Assembly (NCBI RefSeq): GCF_004792415.1
Contig: NZ_CP038853.1
Span: forward strand, 1,860,001 to 1,924,000
Direction of reading: 5' to 3'
Length of the DNA stretch: 64,000 nt
DNA from: Pantoea vagans
GTDB lineage: Bacteria; Pseudomonadota; Gammaproteobacteria; Enterobacterales; Enterobacteriaceae
Made by a program: the position numbers and the translations under genes. The notes below the pieces were generated by a model. The model had not been told where the DNA came from. It saw only the letters and a list, made by a program, of their open reading frames with translations, and did not search any database. How positions within the stretch are numbered: the first letter of the stretch is position 1; each line of letters begins with the position of its first letter. Shown one piece after another: positions 58,793 through 64,000 of this stretch.

Positions 58793-58926
58793 TTGTAATT
58801 CACCCTTAAGACCCCATATTATTAGTCGGGCCTGCGCAAAAGCGACTCGCCCGATGCTGCTGGGAGCAGCATTTATGCTGGATTTTTGGCATAATTCTAC
58901 CCGATAACCTCACAACAGGATGCACT

Positions 58927-59235
58927 GTGAAATATTTGCTGATTTTTTTAGTGGTACTGGTCATTTTTATCATTTCCGTCACCTTAGGCGCGCATAACGA
59001 TCAGGTCATTACTTTTAACTATCTGCTGGCGCAGGGTGAGTTCAGCATCTCGACCTTACTGGCATCACTGTTTGGCGCAGGTTTTGTGCTTGGCTGGGTC
59101 ATCTGCGGGCTGTTCTGGTTACGGACCCGTGTTTCACTGGCCAATGCCAACCGGAAAATTAAGCGTATGCAGACGCAAATTGAGCAGAGCACCGCCCTGG
59201 CGACAACGCCATCTTCTCCGGCTGGCCGGGAATAA
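58927..59235 (+). CDS. lapA: LapA (YciS), LPS assembly protein A
   Basis: Small inner-membrane protein cotranscribed with lapB and involved in LPS biosynthesis control. 102 residues: two hydrophobic helices (residues 2-21 and 41-66) and a charged C-terminal coiled coil (RVSLANANRKIKRMQTQIEQ). Six bases separate it from lapB. Confidence 0.93.
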   Translation: MKYLLIFLVVLVIFIISVTLGAHNDQVITFNYLLAQGEFSISTLLASLFGAGFVLGWVICGLFWLRTRVSLANANRKIKRMQTQIEQSTALATTPSSPAGRE

Positions 59236-59241
59236 TCCTCA

Positions 59242-60411
59242 ATGCATGAATTGCTGTTTCTGTTACTGCCGGTTGCGGCTGCCTATGGCTGGTATATGGG
59301 CCGCCGCAGCGCGCATCAGGATAAGCAACAGGAAGCCAACCGGCTGTCACGTGAATATGTGGCGGGCGTCAATTTCCTGCTCTCCAATCAGCAGGACAAA
59401 GCCGTTGATCTGTTCCTCGACATGCTAAAAGAGGACAGCGGCACGGTAGAGGCACATCTGACGCTGGGTAACCTGTTCCGATCGCGCGGAGAAGTTGACC
59501 GCGCTATCCGTATCCATCAGGCATTAATGGAAAGTGCTTCCCTGAGCTACGAGCAGCGTCTGCTTGCCGTTCAGCAGCTGGGTCGCGACTATATGGCGGC
59601 GGGCTTATATGACCGCGCAGAAGATATGTTTAAGCAGCTCACCGATGAAACGGATTTTCGTATCGGCGCGCTGCAGCAGCTTTTACTGATTCATCAGGCC
59701 ACCAGTGACTGGCAACAGGCCATCGAGGTCGCAGAACGCCTGGTTAAGCTCGGCAAAGAGAAGCAGAAAGGTGAAATTGCTCACTTCTACTGTGAACTCG
59801 CACTGCAGGCGATGAGCAGCGATGATCTGGATCGTGCGATGAGCCTGCTGAAGAAAGGGGAGGCGGCCGACCGCAACAGCGCACGCATCTCCATTATGAT
59901 GGGCCGTATTCTGATGGAAAAAGAAGACTTCGCCAGAGCGGTGGGTCATCTGCAGCGCGTGCTGGATCAGGATAAAGAGCTGGTGAGTGAAACATTGGGC
60001 ATGCTGGAGACCTGTTTCCAGCGGCTCAATCAGCCTGACGCCTGGGCAGACTTTCTGCAGCGCTGTGTGGAACAGAACACCGGCGCGGCAGCGGAACTTT
60101 ATCTTTCAGACATCCTGGAGCAGCAGCAGGGCGCTGAAGCGGCACAAAATTACATCAGTCGTCAGCTTGAGCGCCATCCGACGATGCGTGTTTTCCATCG
60201 CCTGATGGATTTAAACCTGCGTGAAGCCGAAGATGGCCGGGCCAAAGAGAGTCTGATGGTGCTGCGCGACATGGTGGGTGAACAGATTCGCACCAAGCCA
60301 CGCTATCGCTGCCAGAAGTGTGGTTTTACCGCACATGCACTTTACTGGCACTGTCCATCCTGCCGGACATGGTCTTCAGTGAAGCCCATCCGTGGTCTCG
60401 ACGGCCAGTAA
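59242..60411 (+). CDS. lapB: LapB (YciM), LPS assembly and LpxC-turnover regulator
   Basis: Essential adaptor that directs LpxC to FtsH and links LPS synthesis to demand. 389 residues, the E. coli length: N-terminal membrane helix (LLFLLLPVAAAYGWYMGRRS), about nine TPR repeats, and a C-terminal rubredoxin-type zinc site, CQKCGFTAHALYWHCPSC. Overlapping function with lapA in one operon; pyrF follows after about 200 bp. Confidence 0.96.
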   Translation: MHELLFLLLPVAAAYGWYMGRRSAHQDKQQEANRLSREYVAGVNFLLSNQQDKAVDLFLDMLKEDSGTVEAHLTLGNLFRSRGEVDRAIRIHQALMESASLSYEQRLLAVQQLGRDYMAAGLYDRAEDMFKQLTDETDFRIGALQQLLLIHQATSDWQQAIEVAERLVKLGKEKQKGEIAHFYCELALQAMSSDDLDRAMSLLKKGEAADRNSARISIMMGRILMEKEDFARAVGHLQRVLDQDKELVSETLGMLETCFQRLNQPDAWADFLQRCVEQNTGAAAELYLSDILEQQQGAEAAQNYISRQLERHPTMRVFHRLMDLNLREAEDGRAKESLMVLRDMVGEQIRTKPRYRCQKCGFTAHALYWHCPSCRTWSSVKPIRGLDGQ

Positions 60412-60608
60412 AGCGGCCGTGATAACTGAATTAACATCACCTCATAATAGTTACAACATACTGTATAGGCAATAATCAGCAGGCTTCGGCAGAGGTGCAT
60501 TTATTGCCAGGCAGAGGGGCAATGGCGATTGTGATGGCCAGACGCCGCAGGTAGAATGCTTGCCGTTTGTCAATCGCGCCTGCGGGTGCTCACTGCAGAG
60601 GAAATGCC

Positions 60609-61328
60609 ATGCCTTCACCCCACAACGTGACCGCTTCGCCGATTCTGGTAGCGCTGGATTATCATGATCTCGACAGCGCATTGCGTTTTGTCGACCAGAT
60701 CGATCCCCGCAGTTGCCGCCTGAAAGTGGGCAAAGAGATGTTTACGCTGTTTGGTCCCTCGCTGGTTAACACTCTGCAGCAGCGCGGCTTTGAGCTGTTC
60801 CTCGATCTTAAATTCCATGATATTCCTAACACCACCGCGCATGCCGTGGCTGCCGCAGCCGATCTTGGCGTCTGGATGGTCAATGTGCATGCCAGTGGCG
60901 GGGCGCGGATGATGAATGCGGCGCGCGAGGCGCTGCTTCCCTTTGGTAAAGATGCGCCGCTGCTGATTGCGGTGACCGTACTGACCAGCATGGATGCCGA
61001 CGATCTCAGAGAGCTGGGCATTACGCTTTCCCCTGCCGAACAGGCTGAGCGACTGGCGAAGCTGACCCAGTCGTGCGGACTGGATGGTGTGGTCTGTTCT
61101 GCACATGAAGCGGTCCGCTTCAAACAGGCGCTGGGTCAGGACTTTGCGCTGGTCACGCCGGGAATTCGTCCGGCAGGCAGCGATGCCGGCGATCAGCGTC
61201 GCATCATGAAACCGCAGCAGGCGAAGCAGGCGGGCGTGGACTATATGGTTATCGGGCGTCCGATTACGCAGTCCGCCGATCCCGCCGCCGCCCTGCAGAC
61301 GATCCTGGACAGTCTGGAGACACAATAA
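60609..61328 (+). CDS. pyrF: Orotidine 5'-phosphate decarboxylase
   Basis: Last step of UMP synthesis. Start at the ATG at 60609 ([20 protein letters not shown]), with AGAGGA upstream; 239 residues, slightly shorter than E. coli (245). Catalytic Lys-Asp-Lys-Asp tetrad: KVGKEMF and the [11 protein letters not shown] loop; phosphate-binding VTPGIRPAG and VIGRPIT. The stop overlaps the yciH start (TAATG). Confidence 0.97.
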   Translation: MPSPHNVTASPILVALDYHDLDSALRFVDQIDPRSCRLKVGKEMFTLFGPSLVNTLQQRGFELFLDLKFHDIPNTTAHAVAAAADLGVWMVNVHASGGARMMNAAREALLPFGKDAPLLIAVTVLTSMDADDLRELGITLSPAEQAERLAKLTQSCGLDGVVCSAHEAVRFKQALGQDFALVTPGIRPAGSDAGDQRRIMKPQQAKQAGVDYMVIGRPITQSADPAAALQTILDSLETQ

Positions 61329-61651
61329 TGGCGAATGACAATCCACTGGTTTACTCAACCGACAGCGGGCGCATTACGCAGCCTGAGCCAAAAGCGGAAC
61401 GGCCAAAAGGGGATGGTGTTGTGCGGATCCAGCGTCAGACCAGCGGACGCAAGGGCAAAGGCGTCTGCCTGATCACCGGCATCGACCTGGATGATGCGGC
61501 TCTGACGCTGCTGACAGCTGAACTGAAAAAGAAGTGTGGCTGTGGCGGTTCGGTAAAAGAGGGCGTTATTGAAATTCAGGGCGATAAACGCGATTTACTG
61601 AAAACGCTGCTGGAAGCTAAAGGGATGAAGGTCAAACTGGCGGGTGGCTGA
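61328..61651 (+). CDS. yciH: YciH, SUI1/eIF1-like protein
   Basis: Bacterial homologue of eukaryotic initiation factor eIF1 (107 residues), reported to affect start-site fidelity and translation under stress. SUI1 domain: QRQTSGRKGKGVCLITGI, KKKCGCGGSVKEGVIEIQGD. Overlaps pyrF by one base, as in E. coli. Confidence 0.95.
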   Translation: MANDNPLVYSTDSGRITQPEPKAERPKGDGVVRIQRQTSGRKGKGVCLITGIDLDDAALTLLTAELKKKCGCGGSVKEGVIEIQGDKRDLLKTLLEAKGMKVKLAGG

Positions 61652-61658
61652 ATAAAAA

Positions 61659-61682
61659 ATCGGGCTACCAGAGTAGCCCGAT
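61659..61682 (-). terminator. Terminator between yciH and osmB
   Basis: ATCGGGCTA-CCAGAG-TAGCCCGAT; on the minus strand it is followed by TTTTTTATT, so it mainly serves osmB, and less well yciH. Confidence 0.78.
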
Positions 61683-61729
61683 TGTCATGCAGATGCTTAG
61701 CGTAGCCGATTATTCTTTTAATAAGGTCC

Positions 61730-61945
61730 TTAGTGGACCTGATGACCGATAATACCACCGACAGCGGCGCCGCCGACTGTGCCGAGTGCGCTACCATTGG
61801 TCAATACTGAACCACCAATTGCGCCCGCGCCCGCGCCAATCGCGGTGTTGCGGTCACGTTTAGACCAGTTAGAACAGCCGCTCAGTGCAACAGCTAACGT
61901 GGTCGCCAGTACAACGGCAGTGATTCGTTTCATTGTTGTTGTCAT
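61730..61945 (-). CDS. osmB: Osmotically inducible lipoprotein OsmB
   Basis: Small outer-membrane lipoprotein induced by osmotic stress and stationary phase. Start at the ATG at 61945 with AGGAG six bases upstream, 71 residues. Lipobox LSGC (Cys24), then the Gly-rich glycine-zipper region (NTAIGAGAGAIGGSVL, GGAAVGGIIGHQV). An in-frame ATG four codons later is possible. Confidence 0.94.
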   Translation of the reverse strand: MTTTMKRITAVVLATTLAVALSGCSNWSKRDRNTAIGAGAGAIGGSVLTNGSALGTVGGAAVGGIIGHQVH

Positions 61946-61984
61946 ACACTTCTCCTTTGATGTGCTCACAGAGGCAACACTCTT

Positions 61985-61991
61985 AGTATAG
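61985..61991 (-). promoter_or_regulatory. Putative sigma-S -10 element of osmB
   Basis: Minus strand CTATACT preceded by G and followed by AAG fits the sigma-S consensus KCTATACT. It lies 40 bp before the osmB start; osmB has a sigma-S promoter in E. coli. No clear -35, which is typical. Confidence 0.62.
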
Positions 61992-62293
61992 CTCCGATAT
62001 TTCCTCAGCCCGCTTGTGTCGCATCATTGCCGCATCCGTGACGGCATCGAAATGTGATCACCATGGACAAACCGTTTGTAGCGGGTGAGGCACAATGCCG
62101 GACCCGACAGGTCCACGCATTGCCTGAGAAGATTCTAAGCATTCTGGATAAATTCCGAAGATAGAAAATTCTTAAATCACGACACATTTTTCGATTCACA
62201 GCTATTCCTTCTGCGTTTATAGCCATTTGCTCCATAACCCTTTGGCGTCTGACTCCGCAAAATTCAGGGACGATTGTCAGCAGGAGAAAAGGC
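61992..62293. other. osmB-epimerase divergent region
   Basis: About 300 bp without a gene. An imperfect inverted repeat around GGACCCGACAGGTCC (62099-62113) and AT-rich DNA before the epimerase gene. In E. coli yciT follows osmB; that gene is absent here. Confidence 0.5.
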
Positions 62294-62992
62294 ATGCTGG
62301 AACACCTTAAACAACAGGTTCTGGAAGCGAATCTGGATTTACCCAAATATAACCTGGTGACCTTCACCTGGGGCAATGTCAGTGCGGTTGATCGCGAACA
62401 GGGCTTGCTGGTGATTAAACCGTCTGGCGTAAGCTATGACGTGATGAAGCGCGACGACATGGTTGTGGTCGATCTGGCGACTGGTGAGGTGGCAGAAGGG
62501 GATAAACGACCCTCATCGGACACGGCGACGCACCGTGCGCTCTACCTTGCCTGGCCCGAGGCAGGCGGTATTGTCCATACTCACTCGCGGCATGCCACTA
62601 TCTGGGCACAGGCCGGACGCCCCATTCCGGCCTGGGGAACTACCCACGCTGATGATTTCTATGGCGAGATCCCCTGTACCCGTGCAATGCGCAATGAAGA
62701 GATTCAGCACGACTACGAGTGGAATACCGGCCAGGTGATCATCGAGACCTTCGCGCAGCGTGAATTGTCACCCTCGGCGATCCCGGCGGTGCTGGTCAAC
62801 TCCCATGGCCCCTTTGCGTGGGGGAAAGATGCCCACGCCGCCGTGCACAGCGCCGTCGTGCTGGAAGAGGTAGCTTATATGGGTCTGTTCAGCCAGCAGC
62901 TGACCGCTAACCTCCCGCCTATCAATCAGACGCTGCTTGACCTGCACTATCTGCGAAAGCATGGCGAGAATGCCTGGTACGGCCAGAAATAA
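62294..62992 (+). CDS. L-ribulose-5-phosphate 4-epimerase (AraD/UlaF/SgbE family)
   Basis: Class II aldolase-fold epimerase interconverting L-ribulose-5-P and D-xylulose-5-P. 232 residues. Zinc ligands [10 protein letters not shown] and NSHGPFAWG; substrate residues [18 protein letters not shown]-terminal catalytic Tyr in [10 protein letters not shown]. Which of AraD, UlaF or SgbE it replaces cannot be told without search; no ara or ula genes are beside it. GGAG precedes the ATG. It lies before kdgT, so it is probably part of a sugar-acid region. Confidence 0.85.
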   Translation: MLEHLKQQVLEANLDLPKYNLVTFTWGNVSAVDREQGLLVIKPSGVSYDVMKRDDMVVVDLATGEVAEGDKRPSSDTATHRALYLAWPEAGGIVHTHSRHATIWAQAGRPIPAWGTTHADDFYGEIPCTRAMRNEEIQHDYEWNTGQVIIETFAQRELSPSAIPAVLVNSHGPFAWGKDAHAAVHSAVVLEEVAYMGLFSQQLTANLPPINQTLLDLHYLRKHGENAWYGQK

Positions 62993-62996
62993 CAGG

Positions 62997-63023
62997 CGGG
63001 ACGCAATAGCGTCCCGTTTTTTT
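62997..63023 (+). terminator. Terminator after the epimerase gene
   Basis: CGGGACGC-AATA-GCGTCCCG followed by T7; separates the epimerase gene from the KdgR-type operator and kdgT. Confidence 0.9.
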
Positions 63024-63085
63024 GGTCTCTTTTGAGACTGGTATGGCGATCCGCATCATAGTTAACAAAACAAGCTATCAACAAA

Positions 63086-63104
63086 AATAAAACAGTGTTT
63101 CATT
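63086..63104. promoter_or_regulatory. KdgR-type operator
   Basis: AATAAAACAGTGTTTCATT matches the KdgR box consensus (AATRAAAC-N-YRTTTYATT type) almost perfectly and is palindromic. It sits 106 bp before kdgT, a classic KdgR target in pectinolytic enterobacteria. A weaker half-match CACTGTTTTGATT lies at 63118-63130. Confidence 0.78.
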
Positions 63105-63209
63105 TAATCGAATCGATCACTGTTTTGATTACCTCAAGTCACTACTTTGCCTGCATCGCCTTCGGGCACTTCAAGCTCCACCCTCTGGCATAGCAAAGGT
63201 GACATTCAT

Positions 63210-64000
63210 ATGCACATCAAACGGGCAATAGATAAAATTCCGGGCGGCATGATGCTCGTACCGCTGTTTATCGGCGCACTCTGCCATACGTTCTCACCAG
63301 GGGCCGGGAAATATTTCGGTTCCTTCACCAACGGTCTGATGACCGGCACCGTGCCCATCCTGGCCGTCTGGTTCTTTTGTATGGGGGCGTCGATAAAACT
63401 CAGCGCCACCGGAACGGTACTGCGTAAATCAGGCACGCTGGTGCTTACCAAAATTGCCGTGGCATGGGTGGTAGCGGCGATCGCCTCGCGGGTGATGCCG
63501 GAAAATGGCGTAGAAGTGGGGATGTTTGCTGGTTTATCGACGCTGGCGCTGGTCGCCGCGATGGATATGACCAATGGCGGTCTTTATGCCTCCATCATGC
63601 AACAGTACGGTTCGAAAGAGGAAGCGGGCGCTTTTGTGCTGATGTCGCTGGAGTCCGGGCCATTGATGACCATGGTGATCCTGGGCACCGCCGGCATCGC
63701 CTCATTCGAGCCGCACGTGTTTGTCGGCGCTGTCCTGCCGTTTGTGGTGGGATTTGCATTAGGGAATCTTGATCCGGAGTTACGCGACTTCTTCGGAAAA
63801 GCGGTACATACGCTGATTCCCTTCTTCGCTTTTGCCCTGGGTAACACCATTAACCTTGGGGTGATTGCGGAAACCGGTCTGCTGGGCATCATGCTGGGCA
63901 TAGCCGTCATCATCATTACCGGCATTCCGCTTATTCTGGCCGATCGGCTGATTGGCGGGGGAGATGGCACGGCTGGCGTGGCCGCATCCAGTACGGCAGG
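63210..64000 (+). CDS. kdgT: 2-keto-3-deoxygluconate permease KdgT (3' end beyond the window)
   Basis: Proton symporter for 2-keto-3-deoxygluconate, a breakdown product of pectin and hexuronates. 263 residues are visible from the ATG at 63210 ([20 protein letters not shown]); E. coli KdgT has 327. Ten-segment KdgT family; [18 protein letters not shown] and [13 protein letters not shown] motifs present. Control by KdgR is inferred from the operator. The window ends in the last third of the gene. Confidence 0.93.
   Translation, partial: MHIKRAIDKIPGGMMLVPLFIGALCHTFSPGAGKYFGSFTNGLMTGTVPILAVWFFCMGASIKLSATGTVLRKSGTLVLTKIAVAWVVAAIASRVMPENGVEVGMFAGLSTLALVAAMDMTNGGLYASIMQQYGSKEEAGAFVLMSLESGPLMTMVILGTAGIASFEPHVFVGAVLPFVVGFALGNLDPELRDFFGKAVHTLIPFFAFALGNTINLGVIAETGLLGIMLGIAVIIITGIPLILADRLIGGGDGTAGVAASSTA

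Overview
The window is chromosomal DNA of a gamma-proteobacterium in the order Enterobacterales. It looks most like Erwiniaceae, and Pantoea or a close relative is my best guess. Gene order from about 6 kb to 62 kb follows the Escherichia coli region tyrTV-purU-rssAB-galU-hns-tdk-adhE-opp-cls-tonB-trp-topA-cysB-acnA-ribA-lapAB-pyrF-osmB almost gene for gene, and the proteins are close to the E. coli ones. The differences point away from E. coli itself: trpG and trpD are separate genes, galU is followed by ugd and a UDP-glucuronate epimerase gene, oppA is duplicated in tandem, selD is absent between ydjA and topB, and kch, yciEFG and yciQ are absent. No phage, transposase, CRISPR array or antiphage system is visible. 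This is core chromosome with small lineage-specific insertions.

Layout. 1-5.5 kb: sppA (3' part beyond the window), ydjA, topB, ynjH, xthA. 5.6-6.3 kb: two tRNA-Tyr genes read leftward from a stringent-type promoter, followed by two 168-bp rtT-type repeats that each begin with a copy of the tRNA 3' end. 6.3-10 kb: purU, ychJ, then rssA-rssB. 10-13.3 kb: galU-ugd-uge, a UDP-sugar cassette (UDP-Glc to UDP-GlcA to UDP-GalA). 13.4-18.7 kb: hns, tdk, adhE with a perfect FNR box upstream, ychE. 19.2-26.7 kb: oligopeptide permease with two OppA paralogues and a terminator-like hairpin before oppBCDF. 26.7-34.7 kb: yciU, clsA, yciY, an unknown gene, an AriR/YmgB-family gene with TGTACA motifs upstream, yciI, tonB, yciA, yciB, yciC, a YkgJ-like protein, ompW with a perfect FNR box.

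34.7-43.5 kb: a BON-domain lipoprotein, then trpL-E-G-D-CF-B-A read leftward from a TrpR-type promoter with an attenuator whose leader peptide has only one Trp codon; rnm and yciO run the other way. 43.5-49 kb: a trypsin-like lipoprotein in a non-E. coli position, rluB, btuR-yciK, sohB, yciN. 49-57.2 kb: topA (with an in-frame 27-bp duplication), a 182-bp multi-hairpin intergenic element bounded by 17-bp inverted repeats, cysB, three very small genes (ymiA, yciX, ymiC-like), acnA. 57.2-62 kb: ribA, pgpB, lapA-lapB, pyrF-yciH, osmB. 62.2-64 kb: an AraD-family epimerase and the start of kdgT behind a strong KdgR-type operator, so a sugar-acid locus begins at the right edge.

The most useful non-coding observations are the element at 51864-52045, the odd trp leader, the tRNA-derived repeats, the TGTACA cluster before the ariR-like gene, and two terminator-like hairpins with no matching gene upstream. 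All identifications come from reading the sequence and from recalled family knowledge; no searches were run.
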